Shown one piece after another: positions 47,770-58,819 of a stretch of DNA of 64,000 bases. Under the pieces are notes generated by a model. It ran no database searches, was not told where the DNA came from, and worked only from the letters and a program-made list of their open reading frames with translations. The position numbers and the translations under genes are program-made. This DNA is from Brachionus koreanus. Its lineage: Eukaryota; Rotifera; Eurotatoria; Ploima; Brachionidae. Location of the stretch: the NCBI GenBank assembly GCA_016987375.1, contig PJRA01000196.1, positions 1,645,619 through 1,709,618 of the forward strand. Reading direction: 5' to 3'. Numbering within the stretch: the stretch's first letter is position 1; each line of letters opens with the position of its first letter.

Positions 47770-48510
47770 TGAACTCCATGACGACGTATGATATCGAGCC
47801 TAGAGCGAACACTCTTGACATGGTCTTATACAACCTTTCGGTTTATATTGCTCAGGCAAGCGCCAATTTTGGTTTCGAGTTGAATAAGATTTTTTGCCTT
47901 CCAATCATCCTCATAAACTTAAGCTCTCAGATAACCCAAAAATCTTCAATTGGTCGTGCTTTTGGTACGTTTGCTCGATTCACTTCATTGGCTTCATAAC
48001 TTCATAACTTATATTTCTAACATTTAATTCTGTACCATGTTGGCATTATGAGATGATGCTAAATCTGACCAAAATACATAATTGCTATCCTGATAATATT
48101 CTTTAGTCATTTGTTCAAGTCGTTTCTTAACACTCTCCAAAGAAGACATATTGATAGGCCAAGAGTGAAATAAGATTCATTATCATTTTTAAATTCATTT
48201 CTGATATATTTTAAAAGCATTCGACGACATTTTGGTCTTGCTGGCTTCTCTTGATTAGCATTTAAATGAGGCCTCTAGTGTTTTTTATACTTTTTAATGT
48301 TTTAATACTTTTTTTATAATCTTTCCGATATAGGCATTTTGCCAATTAAACTTTCTTTACGAAAGACTCAGGGCTTTACATGATTGAAACAGGCCTTAAG
48401 TTTGGCCACCATTAGTTTCGTCGCCATTTTAGCAGGTCTCCCACTTCCTTTTTCTTTCTTGAAAGTTTTATCTCGTTCTATAATATCAAGCCAAAGATAA
48501 AAAAAATTTT
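47770..48510 (-). pseudogene. Mariner-family transposase relic
   Basis: Minus strand, in pieces: LDIIERDKTFKKEKGSGRPAK, VAKLKACFNHVKP, NDNESYFTLG (first Asp region), ESVKKRLEQMTKEYY, VFWSDLASSHNA (second catalytic Asp) and NVPKARPIEDFW (third acidic site). Order matches a mariner transposase of the SYFT/ARPIEDFW type. Stops and frameshifts make it inactive. Confidence 0.8.
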
Positions 48511-49100
48511 TCTTTATCCAAGACCAGTGAATCGCACAACAATTTCAGCTTTTGGCAAATTTTGGTTACTTTTTTCAAAGTTGTACAAATTTTTTTTGAT
48601 GATTACGTACATTTTCTACTAACAACTTACAGAAAATTCAACTTTTTGAAAAATTTTCTTTTTTATCTTAAAGCTGGGATTAGTTTGATAAATTAATTTT
48701 GAAAAAAATTGTGACTCATAGAAAATTAAACTTAATTTATGTGCCATTTTTTTCTGCACTCGTTATTTATCTAAATCTTAAACAAAAAGGAAATCAAGAT
48801 CTTATGTCAAATATTTACTTTAAAATTGAGACAAATGTGCTTTTTTGTTTCAACAAGTAAAATTTATTTTTAGATAATTTAGGTAAGATTGTTAATTTTT
48901 GAGAAGACAATTTTTTTTTAATTTTTAATAACAGAGAATTTTTTGGCTAAGAAAAAAAACAGCATTAAGCAAAAAATGCCTAAAAAAAGTAAATGGCTAA
49001 AAGGCAAAAGTTCAGGTCGTGACTTGACTTTGCAAAGAAAGTAAAAGTTTTTCAGAACGCAATAAATGCTGGTGAATAATTGTGTTGGTTTATGAAAGTT
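48511..49100. other. Spacer between mariner relic and inverted duplication
   Basis: AT-rich; no gene, and no clear mariner terminus found. Confidence 0.4.
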
Positions 49101-49164
49101 AGGGAGATATAAAATAGGTGACTGCCTGTGACAGTTTTTTACACAATCTAAATTTAAAAACCTC

Positions 49165-49172
49165 TATTTATA
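49165..49172 (-). promoter_or_regulatory. TATA-like box, left arm of inverted duplication
   Basis: TATAAATA on the minus strand, the mirror copy of the box at 49624. It would drive transcription leftward into the start-less gene copy. Confidence 0.4.
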
Positions 49173-49623
49173 CATTCAATAATGGTAAGTATTTCGAAAT
49201 ATTTGGAAATGGATAAAATTTAGAATTGATGAAAAGTGATACAAAGATTAAAATAAAGCTATTTAGGAAAGTAATAAAGTTCTTGGAAAAAAAACAAATT
49301 GAAATAATATTTTATTTCAAATTTTATAATATATTTATTGAAGAATTTAGTTATTTTACATAAAAAAAAAATTAAATTATTAAAAAATATAACTATTTTA
49401 AATTTGTACAAATAAAAGCTTTTAAGTTTTGATCTTTTTAAAAGAAACTTTAAAACTGATATAAACATTACAAATAATCAATTTTGAAACAGAATAAAAT
49501 GTCAAGAAAGTATTTTTTTAATAGCTCTCCAAAAAGACTTAATTTTAATCGTTGTATCACTTTTCATCAATTTTAAATTTTATCCATTTCCAAATATTTC
49601 GAAATACTTACCATTATTGAATG

Positions 49624-49631
49624 TATAAATA
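49624..49631 (+). promoter_or_regulatory. TATA-like box of the beta-helix gene
   Basis: TATAAATA about 58 nt before the ATG, a fitting distance for a core promoter with a short 5' UTR. Confidence 0.5.
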
Positions 49632-49688
49632 AAGGTTTTTAAATTTAGATTGTGTTAAAAACTACTTTAATAAATAAATTTAAGAAAA

Positions 49689-50006
49689 ATGAAAATTTTT
49701 ATCCTATTGTCGATAATAGCTTTGTCACAGGCAGCCACCTATTTTATAGTCGGACCTCCCGATGGCCTTCAAGATACATTAAAAAAAGTTAATCCAGGTG
49801 ATTACATAGTGATGACACCTGGTGAATATAATGGGCCAGTTGATATTACTCGAAGTGGTACAGCTGATCAACCAATACACCTTTATGCAATGGACGGTGC
49901 TTTCATTAAAAGTAGCGATGGATACGGCATTCATTTTCATAGACAAGCCAGTAATTGGATTTTTAATATGAATATTAAATATTCAAAAGTTAAAGTCGTC
50001 AACTAA
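49689..50006 (+). CDS. Small secreted protein with pectin-lyase-like beta-helix start
   Basis: 105 residues. Signal peptide MKIFILLSIIALSQAA, then LQDTLKKVNPGDYIVMTPGEY and GPVDITRSGTADQPIHLYA, the pattern that opens right-handed parallel beta-helix domains (pectate lyase / chondroitinase-B / PL6-like: PGD-I-L--G-Y ... I--SGT---PI-I-A). Full enzymes have several hundred residues; here the frame stops after about one and a half helical turns. So it is a truncated relic or a small protein kept in its own right. No catalytic residues can be named. Its upstream region is duplicated in inverted orientation. It is A/T-biased like its neighbours. Confidence 0.65.
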   Translation: MKIFILLSIIALSQAATYFIVGPPDGLQDTLKKVNPGDYIVMTPGEYNGPVDITRSGTADQPIHLYAMDGAFIKSSDGYGIHFHRQASNWIFNMNIKYSKVKVVN

Positions 50007-50449
50007 AATTTAAAAATTCTTCAAAATTTTACTTTAATAAAAGTAATTCATTATTTATTTCTTTTCTTTTAATTCTTCAAGTAATTTAAAAAATTATATG
50101 TATAAATAAATAATATACAACGATTAAAATCACGAAAGTGTTTAATTTCTGATCAATATTCAACTTTATTTTTATTCGCTTAATTCAAAAATGAGTAATT
50201 GCATTAAAAATGCAATACCAGATTTTTTTTAATTTTATAACATTAATTTCACTATAATAAGACTATAATTATTAGTTTTATTTTTTAAAAAAAATTTTAA
50301 AGTGACTCAATATCACAAAAATCATAAGGCTAAATCAGGATACCAAAGTACGGTAAATATAAGACAGAACAAAAAAAAAATTAATTCATTGAAAAATATT
50401 TAATAAAGAATTTATTTTCACTTTATTTAGCACCTCTTGATCATAGCAA
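50007..50449. other. Intergenic, nothing recognised
   Basis: AT-rich; no coding signal. Confidence 0.45.
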
Positions 50450-51270
50450 TAATTTAAAGAACTAAAGTATCATGTGCTTTTTCGCTCCATGTTTTTCAAT
50501 CCAGCTTACTTTTAAAACTATATAATGACGCCGCATTTATTATTTCACTCCTTAATTCATTACAGCTCTTGATTACTCTATTGGTTAAGAAATTTCACGT
50601 TGTTTAGCCTTAGTAAGTTGTTTGCTATACCTTTGTTTGTGTCCTCGGATATTGCTTGCTAGACTGGTCGTTGTGCAGGAGTTGCATTTGATTACAGAGT
50701 TTTTCCAGGTTATTAAGCTGAGATGATTTATAAATTTAAAAAATTCTATTAAGTCTCCTTTTTCTCGTCTTGCTTTTAGAGTATTTATCCCAAGTCTTGC
50801 TAATCTTTGCTTATATTTTTAGTTCTTTATCTCAGGTACCAACTTAGTTGCACGTCTTTGTACTTTTTCGAGTATCTCTATATCTTTTTTCAGAAATGGA
50901 TTAATTCAAGATGCAGCAGCATACGAAAGATACATACAACTTTCTTAACTTAACTTAAGTTGTTAATAGACCAGCACTTGAAAGCTTGCTTAAGTTGACC
51001 GAGAATAATATTAGCTCTGTTGGCTGCATGAGATGCTTGATAATTCCATTTAAGAGTACCAAATGGTAAAGAGAAGTGGACCAAGCACTGATCCCTGTGG
51101 AACACCACTCTTCACTTCTTTCTAATCTGACGACATTTACAATACAACTCTTTGTTTTCCACATTTTAAGAAGTCAGATAGCCAATTTAGAAGTTGCCCT
51201 CTGAAATCATAAACTTAAGTTTCCCGATCAATGCTCTATGCGAGACTTTATCGAAAGCTTTTAACTTTTT
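50450..51270 (-). mobile_element. LINE (CR1/L2-like) fragment, internally deleted
   Basis: Minus strand order: LKAFDKVSHRALIGKLKF, VKSGVPQGSVLGPLLF-like (frameshifted), then a jump to KWNYQASHAANRANIILGQL, KDIEILEKVQRRATKLVPEI, RLARLGINTLKARREKGDLI and a RGH region. The catalytic ADD block is absent. Confidence 0.85.
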
Positions 51271-51588
51271 TGTGCAAAATTTTAAATTTTCATTTTTATA
51301 ATAAAAATAAGTCAGGAAAAATTATTACTTGATAAAATTTAGGATATTTCTCTTCAAAACTTAACGACTTATATGGTAATAAACTACACTTATATATGTC
51401 TATTTTATTTAATTTTGTGTAAGTGTTTTTTTAAAAAAAAAATTATTTTGTGAATAGAAAAAAATTATTTTTTTAATAAAAACATTTATAAAAAACATTT
51501 TAATTTTTTAGCATGAAAAACATTAAAAAACTTTTAAATTTTGAGTGAAAACAAAAAATCCTCGCATAAGAATCATTTTGAAAAAATA

Positions 51589-54500
51589 ATGATTTTTAAA
51601 AAATTTCTTATACTTTTTCTGCTACAAAATAAGGTAATTTAAAAAAAAAACAATTTAAAAAATAATTTAAGTATTCTTCACAGGTTCATGTATTCATAAT
51701 CGATAAAAATATACGTTCTGATTCATCAATTATTAATCCACCAGAGTGCGGTCAAAGAATCAGTGAAATAAGAGGAAAAAAAATGAATAAAATAATTGGT
51801 GGTCAACAAGCAAATCCTGGAGATTGGGGATGGCAAGCTCTTTTAAAATATGATGGATCATTTAAATGTGGAGGCTCTTTAATTAATAGACAGTGGATTT
51901 TAACAGCTGCTCATTGCATACTTTCAAGCAATCCAAATAGATACACTATTAAATTAGGTCTTCATGACCGATCTAATCCAGAAAATTATTCTATTTCAAC
52001 CACAATTTCTGATATTGTTGTTCATCCTGAATATAATCCAACAAATTCTTACAATGATATTGCACTAATAAAATTAAATGTAAATAGCAGCGAAAAATTT
52101 AGTTGCTTAAGATTTATTATTTCAATTTATTTAAGTCACCTATTGAGTTTTCAGAGCATATAATACCGATTTGTCTTCCCAGCAAAAATTTTGACTTCTC
52201 AAATAATATGGCATGGGCAACTGGCTGGGGAAGCGTATCTGAATTTGCGGATGGAAGCTCAAATTTTCTAATTGAATTGGAAACTAAAATTTTAGACAAA
52301 AATGAATGTAGCAATAGATATAAAACTCTTGATCCGCCATCATTCAACTCTTCCATTAACATGTGTGCAGGAAATACAGGCAAAAGCATATGTTTTGGCG
52401 ATTCTGGTGGACCACTTGTTGTTAAAATTGGGGAAAAATGGCATTTAGCGGGCATATCCAGCTGGATTCTTCGAAATTTTATCTATCACTGTTTTGATGG
52501 TGGGGTTTTTACAAAAGCAAGTTCTTATATTGATTGGATTGGAGAAAATTTAAAAGGTAAAAAAGAAGTTATTAATTTTTAAATTTATTATATTAAAGAT
52601 AAATTAAGCCTAATATTGGGAACATTATTTTTAAAAAATGATTAAAATTAAAGGCTTGTCTAAATTTCCAATAAAATTTGTAAAATTCAGTGAAAAAAAG
52701 AATTCAAAAATTCAATTTAAATGAAAAAAATTCGAATTTTATATTTTTCACTTTTTCAAAAATTAAAAAAAAATATAAAAAAACATTTTTTTTTAATTAT
52801 ATAGAAAATAGAATGAACCAAGTCTTTTTTAAATGTTATTATCTGATCTGATCTCTGCTCTGACTGTATACACTACTTAAAATATTAAGTAATTATTGAC
52901 TAAATATGTACTTCTGTAAAGAATTTTTTTAAGATAATATATCTTTTTGTTTAAGCAACTGATGACAAAATTTTTTTTTTTTTAAAACTTTTATTTCAAA
53001 CTTTTATATTAGGCTAGTTAAAAATTAATTTAAATTCAATTCTTTTCAATTGAGAATTTTAGAAAGAGACTGAAGTTGAAACTAATATTTCTTGAAGAAG
53101 GGCAAATTTTGAACAAGCCCTGGAAAAAAAATACTCTTAATTGAAAAGAAGAACAGTACTAGAGTTGGGAACCGTAAATTACGGCCACTGGACACTAAGT
53201 CCTTCTTTAAAACTAAGGCCTAGCGTTTTTAAATGAGTTAAGTGAAAATTTTTGTTAATAAAATGAATTTAGTTTTTAATTAATAAGGTTATTTTTTCCT
53301 TATTCAATCCTCGTGGAGCATAGGACCAATACTTCTGATTTCCACTCAAGTCGATCTCTTGCCTTTACCTTTGCTTGTACCCATTCCATTCTCATTTCGA
53401 TGAGCTCATCTAAATTCTGCTTGTTTTCCTGTACCATCCATGGAGTTCCTGATTCATTCCAGAATTAAGATGCAGAATATCTTGCTTGCTATTGGTAACA
53501 GTTTTATTCCTCGCCAATTGCCACAGATTATTTTGTTACCTTTGAACTTAGCGTTAAAAGTATCATCTGTTGAGTTAAATTCATCCAAGTTTTTGATCTT
53601 AATTATTGGTGTTTTGTCTTTTTGATGAAGAATTTATTGATCAGAACTTTTGAGCGTGTTTTTATTGAGTCAAATTTTAGCTGGTTGTTCATGTCAATGA
53701 TTTTTGCCTTGATTGGAAAGAATTTCTACTTTGAAGAACTTTGTTTAGGAATTTTTGAAGGTCTGATGATATTTTTAATTTCTATGAAATTGAATTCTAG
53801 CCGAGAAAAAGGTTGAGTTTGTATTTGAACTGATAATTTTTGCCATGTCACTAAAAAAAAGTGAAAAAAGAGTGATAAGAGGCTTCCTTAGGGTACTTCG
53901 TTTGTTGTAAGGAATTCTTCCGACCATTTCACAAATAAAATTTGATGCAGCTGGCTGGGGTCTTTTATCAAACAAATTACTAAGTGGTAATGGTGGTGTA
54001 TATACTAAGACAAGTCATTTTTTAGAATGGATTATAGCCAATATTCACAGTGAGCATTAATTAATAGTAGTTTTTAAAAATAATTTTTTAATTTTAAATT
54101 TGTGCTTAGAATTATTGCAATAAGCTGAGTAGTTTTTTTTATTTTAAAGACTGGTACTGTAAATTTTATAATTTTTCAATTATATTAACTTTACTTTTTT
54201 TACTGATAAGCCTAAATCAAATTGATTGAATTAAGAAGAGTTCGTTCGAACCGAAGGGGATTTGTTACTATTGAACAAAATGAAGGAAAAGTAGCCCAAT
54301 ATGATCTAAAATAAACGAGAATTTGTTCCAATTCAGCTGAATAAGAAGGAATTATTCTAAATTATACATGTTTTAAAGAATAAATATCATCAAATCTCAT
54401 TCAAATACATATTAATCATAAAATCTAAAAGATTTTAGTCTAAGTCACAAGAAAAAAAATCTAAATATTAGAGCTAGTATCAATAATAAGAACAAAAAAA

Positions 54501-55325
54501 AAACTAAAGGCTGGAGACAGTCTTTTCAAAGGGTAGCAAATGCACCTGAAGGGCTAGAGCGCCATAGCAATGCACTAGTCCAGAACCAAACTAAAAAAAA
54601 TACAGATAATATTTCTGATCATATTTAAATCTTGATTTGAAAATTTTGCAAAACATTATGACTCATTCGTTATAATGTTGCTTCTTACTGGTCCTCTAAT
54701 TACTGGGTATGTTAAAGATAGAAAACTACAGAAAGAAAAATAAGTTTTATCTTTACCTTTAATTCTTCTATTTGAATTAGATTCAAAAAACTGATCTTGA
54801 GAATTTTTTTAGAGTTGTTTTTCGATTAAATTTCAATGCATTTTTTTTTTAAATTACAATCCCTTTGCTAATGAGCAAAACTTGAAATGTTACAAAAATT
54901 TAATAATCTAAAATTAAATTTAGTTGTTTTGATAGAATTTGAAAATTGAAACTTAGTCAAAGAAGCTTATTATTGCTAGATTGTTTTTAAAGCATCATCT
55001 GAATTTTCAGAGGAATAATTTTTTTTTTTAAAAAATATAAAAAGAAAACTAAATTTTAAATTTTTGACCAATTTATCGAATAAATTTGATTATTTTTTTT
55101 TTAGATGAAAATAAAACAAGTCATCAAAGTCTGATCACAAGTACAACCTCTTCTTCAATTTTAGAACTATCAATATCATCCAAGTCGTCATCGTCCTTTA
55201 ATAGTTTCCAATCTAGAAATGTTACTTCATTTGTTCAACGAACCATACTGAATTTATTTCTAATCATAATTCTAACTATTCTGTCTTTATTTAAAAATTT
55301 AACGAAAACATTTATAAAAAATTAG
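51589..55325 (+). CDS. Membrane-anchored trypsin-fold protease, altered specificity pocket
   Basis: Four exons join in phase: 51589-51633, 51684-52079, 52136-52556, 55105-55325, giving 360 residues. Signal-like start MIFKKFLILFLLQNK; the protease begins at IIGGQQANPGDWGWQ with His (TAAHC), Asp (YNDIALIKL) and Ser (FGDSGGP). The pocket position six before the catalytic Ser is Ser (GKSICFGDSGG), not the Asp of the paralogue at 5777, and the usual SWG strand reads SWI. This predicts loss of Lys/Arg preference and a changed or narrowed pocket. A short Ser-rich stalk and a transmembrane segment (ILNLFLIIILTILSLF) end the protein. The first two introns are short; the last is 2.5 kb with a LINE piece and a decayed duplicate protease exon. 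Catalytic triad intact. Confidence 0.85.
53280..53930 (-). mobile_element. LINE pieces in the last intron of the protease gene
   Basis: At 53930-53830 a GVP-GSLLS...FSLFFSDM RT-like piece. At about 53600-53440, NWRGIKLLPIASKIFC. At 53420-53285, the LINE tail ELIEMRMEWVQAKVKARDRL and VLCSTRIE. The order differs from a normal RT, so these are pieces of at least two copies or a rearranged one. Confidence 0.7.
53941..54060 (+). pseudogene. Decayed second copy of the last protease exon
   Basis: Reads FDAAGWGLLSNKLL then GNGGVYTKTSHFLEWIIANI before a stop. It aligns with the end of both trypsins (GGVYTK...DWI). A GT donor in the same phase as exon 3 of the host gene follows NIH. The upstream half of the exon with GDSGGP is missing, so it is probably a relic of a tandem exon or gene duplication. 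Confidence 0.7.
54061..55104. other. Rest of the 2.5 kb protease intron
   Basis: AT-rich with a less AT-rich patch near 54500-54590 that looks like another repeat. No exon recognised before the final one. Confidence 0.4.
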
Positions 55326-55539
55326 ACAAATTTCATTTTTTTTTTCATAAAAATAAAATTTTTGAAAAAAAATTTGAACACTATTTGAAAAGATTTTTTT
55401 CATTTTGCTCAACCAGTGTTATTTCTCTTTTTTTTTAATTTCGGATCGGTTTCATGACAACAACAAAAAATTGTTCGATCAGATTGGTTTCAAAGTCTGA
55501 AAATAGAACTTAAATTTTATAGAAAATTTAAAATTTCAG

Positions 55540-55740
55540 CTTCGAGTTAGTCCAAACAAAGTTCAAATAAGCAATAGGCGAATCATTGTGCTTCACCATC
55601 CAAACGTCAATTTCGCTTTAAAGCTGTTTAGACTAGCTGCCATCACAATTTCTTCTGGCAACTTATTCCAAAAGCCAACATCTCTGTTTGTCAAATAATT
55701 AAATTGTGGAATAAAATTCCTTTCACTTTGAGGATAAGGT
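55540..55740 (-). mobile_element. LINE C-terminal fragment
   Basis: Minus strand reads ERNFIPQFNYLTNRDVGFWN, then KLPEEIVMAASLNSFKAKL, the conserved WNKLP-EIV-A-SLN-FK ending of CR1/L2-like ORF2 proteins. Confidence 0.85.
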
Positions 55741-56129
55741 TTTCTTTTTAATAATTTAAAAAAATATTGAAATTTTTAAAATAAAATTTTATTTAAAATA
55801 AATATAATTAATTAAAGTTTGTAATAATGTTCAAATTCATACAATATTTTTGAAATTAATTTTAAATTTTCAACATTTACAGTCAAACATTTTGATATAA
55901 TTTGATTGCAATTAATTATTTGCCGAGAAATTGACAGAGTATTCAAACAAAAAACTGAATAAAAATAATCAAAGTTTTTTCGGATTAATCTTGTTTTTTT
56001 TTTCAATTTCAAGGTTAATCAACAGGCCCATGTGCCCATGTCAATATTGACCGATTAACACCTCATTTATTAAATTTTTATAAAAGTAATCATTAAAAAT
56101 TAACAAAAATAAAAATATTTTTTAAAAAG

Positions 56130-56640
56130 GTAAATCATTGAAACATTGAATTTAAATTTTTTGAATTTTTTTTTAAATCTGTAAAAATCAAATTGATATT
56201 ATTGAAAATAGATTGCTTGAAAGTCGAAAACTTTAACATTGATCTCTTGATCACATAGCTATTTATCAGTCTTACATAAAAATATTCAAAGGTTTTTTCA
56301 CCATTTGCTGTTTTTGACATTGGTTCTATCATATTTCCGATATTCCTTTAATTTTATTTTAAATTTCTTGAGTCATTTTTCTTTAATTTCGATCTTATAT
56401 TTTCAGATGAATAATGGAAAAATAGTGTTTTATAGGCAAAAGATAGCATTCTATCGAGAGTTCTATGCTGAAAAGCATATAAGCCATATTTTTCTAAAAA
56501 ATTACTAATACTATTTGTTGACGGTCCAATGTCTTGTCCTCTAATACATAATCTTTATCTTTTGCTAGGCATAAATACCGGTTTCAAGTAGAATTAAGAT
56601 AACAATCTATATATTTTATTAGAATAAAAGCCAACACAAC
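56130..56640 (-). mobile_element. LINE C-terminal fragment, family of 40900
   Basis: Minus strand reads KYGLYAFQHRTLDRMLSFAY, KTLFFHYSSENIRSKL and then NGEKTFEYFYVRLINSYVIK. The same region is recognisable at 40900-41600. Stops present. Confidence 0.65.
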
Positions 56641-57309
56641 GTAAAAAAAGAAACATTTTATATACAATAAAATATATTGTAACCAGTGACAACTTTTTCA
56701 AAACTTGGATACTCAATTAAGGATTACTAAGGAATACTAGAATATAAACTAGGTGTTTATTCACACGTTAACACATTTCCCTCAGTCGATAAGCAATGAC
56801 TCCATTGCTCCAATTATCAAAAATTAATCATACTTAGGCCTCAATGTTGTTTATATTTGCTGCTAGCAGACTTTTAATAGAATTATAGTTGTTACTGTTT
56901 ACAATTATAAGATTAAGAAAAAGTCATGGCATTAGGTAAAAGAAAAGGTCTCTACGGCTACGGGTTCTCAGTCTAAGTTATTTCCAGTGCCGTTGGCCAG
57001 GATTAACCTCGACTTTCCCAAATACCTCATACACACATCGTTTCATGGGAGCTCATTAAATTTCAAACATCCACTTTTGATGCAAAAGCAAATTTCACAG
57101 TTTCCAATCGACAATGGGCTAGTTTCAGCCCCACGGTAGCTCAGCCCTTACTTGGAAAATTGTCCACCGCCTTAGGTGCTACCATCTAAAAATGAGGTTT
57201 CCTTTCCAAGCCATAAGCCCAATCTTTTATCCAATCCAAGGAAAAAAAACAGAAAAAGAGAGAACAAAAATATTTATTTTTTAAATAAAAAATAAGTAAA
57301 TAATAGTTT

Positions 57310-58460
57310 TTCTGAAGCGTCACTGTGTGAATGGCTCATACTTGCGCAATCGTTGAACATGAACTGACATGGTAGTCCTATCTTTATCTATTCGATATGT
57401 CAATGGACTAAATTTTTTTAACTATTTTATATGGTTCTTGCCATTTTGGAAGTAGCTTTTGCGTAAGTCCTTTTTTTGTTTAATGGCCAGTAAACCATTA
57501 CCAAATCTTCTATATCGAAATTTACTTGCTTTTGCTAACGATCATATCTTCTTTTGTAATTACTTATTTTCTCCTTTTGTCTGGCTTTTGCCGCTTCATG
57601 GCTCGCTCTAAGCTATTTGATAGTTTTTTTCTTGTATTCCCATATGTCATGGTATTTGTTATTGAAATTACCAATTACTATTGTAAGATCCATAGGAAGA
57701 ATTGGATCTCTACCATAAAGCAAGAATAATGGAGTCTCCTGGACAGTGTTTTGAATCGTCACCCTATAAGCCATTAAAAAATCATCAAGCATTTCATCCC
57801 AATCTTTATGATCCTTTCTTGATTTGGTGGCTAAAGCACCAGCTAGAAACCTGTTGAGTCTTTCAACCTTTCCATTTGTCTGCGGATGTCTTGAACTTGC
57901 TTGAATCTTCAAAATATTGAATTCCGAGCAAAGCCTTTTAAATAAAGAGGAAGTGAATTGGGTCTGTAATTATTTTGCTAGGACAACCATGTCTAGTAAT
58001 GATATGGCTATAGAATTTTGAAGCCACTTCTTTAGCTTCAATATTCTTCAACGGACATGCCTCGACCCAATTAGTAAAGTAATCAATAAATCCAAGAACA
58101 TATTTATGTCCTTTAGTAGTTTTCCGGAGTGGTCCCATAATATCAATTAGAAAGGAGCACTTAGAAAGGAGTATTTGTTCTTACTGGCTCAAAAAAACCA
58201 TAAGATCTTTATATTTCCTACAAATCAGACATCCCATTTACTAACGTCTTCATACATTCCAATCCAGAAATACTTGCTGCTTAAATAACCAAACAACTTG
58301 TCCCTACCAACATGTGCCAAAACGTTGTTATGAAATATTTCCAATACGGTTTGAATTAGGGATTTTGGAATAACCAAAAGATTTTTATTGCAAAAAAATA
58401 ATTTGCCTTCAATAATTTTGTATCTTTTACTATTTTCTCCACACTCTGCTTTCTTCATAG
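57310..58460 (-). mobile_element. Ty3/Gypsy copy B: integrase region, broken
   Basis: Minus strand shows the zinc-binding part (HNNVLAHVGRDKLFGYL), MGPLRKTTKGHKYVLGFIDY with the first catalytic Asp, HGCPSKIITDP with the second, and HPQTNGKVERLN with the Glu. The region after the second Asp is frameshifted and does not show the usual G-x-F. The C-terminal part continues to about 57310. Inactive. Confidence 0.85.
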
Positions 58461-58810
58461 GTTAGCTTAGAAAGTCCGTCACAATTACGGTTCGCAGAAC
58501 CTTTTTTAAATTTAATTTCAAATTTAAATTCTGAAGAAGCCCATCCTACCAATCTAGCGGGACCTTTAGCATCCATTAGCCATTTTAAAGATTCATGATC
58601 AGTCTCAATCACGAACTTATGACCTATCAGAAAAGGTCTGAACATTTCACAAGCCCAAATTAAGGCTAAATCTAACCCTCTCTAACTATCCACTTCTTTT
58701 CGGCCTTTGTTAGAGAACGGCTTATATACATAATAACATGTTCCTTTTTTTCAATGACTTGACACAAAACAGCCCAATATCACTAGCATCAGACTGAACT
58801 TTATAAGGAT
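58430..58810 (-). mobile_element. Ty3/Gypsy copy B: RNase H region
   Basis: QSDASDIGLF (catalytic Asp region), then FRPFLIGHKFVIETDHESLK and NRNCDGLSKL, typical Ty3/Gypsy RNase H. It follows the protease directly; the RT domain is deleted. Confidence 0.8.
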
Positions 58811-58819
58811 CATTATTAT

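Larger units (their letters stand above)
49105..49750. repeat. Large inverted duplication of a gene's 5' end
   Basis: Left arm 49133-49258 and right arm about 49537-49662 are reverse complements over about 125 bp with few mismatches, separated by about 280 bp. After a 60-base gap present only on the right (49663-49722, holding the ATG of the beta-helix gene), the match resumes: 49106-49133 inversely matches 49723-49750 inside the coding region. The left arm is therefore an inverted, start-less copy of the gene's promoter and beginning. Confidence 0.85.

Noticed and set aside
56678..57300. LTR of Gypsy copy B
   Set aside because: A TGTAACC start is visible near 56678, but no second copy exists in the window to set LTR ends.
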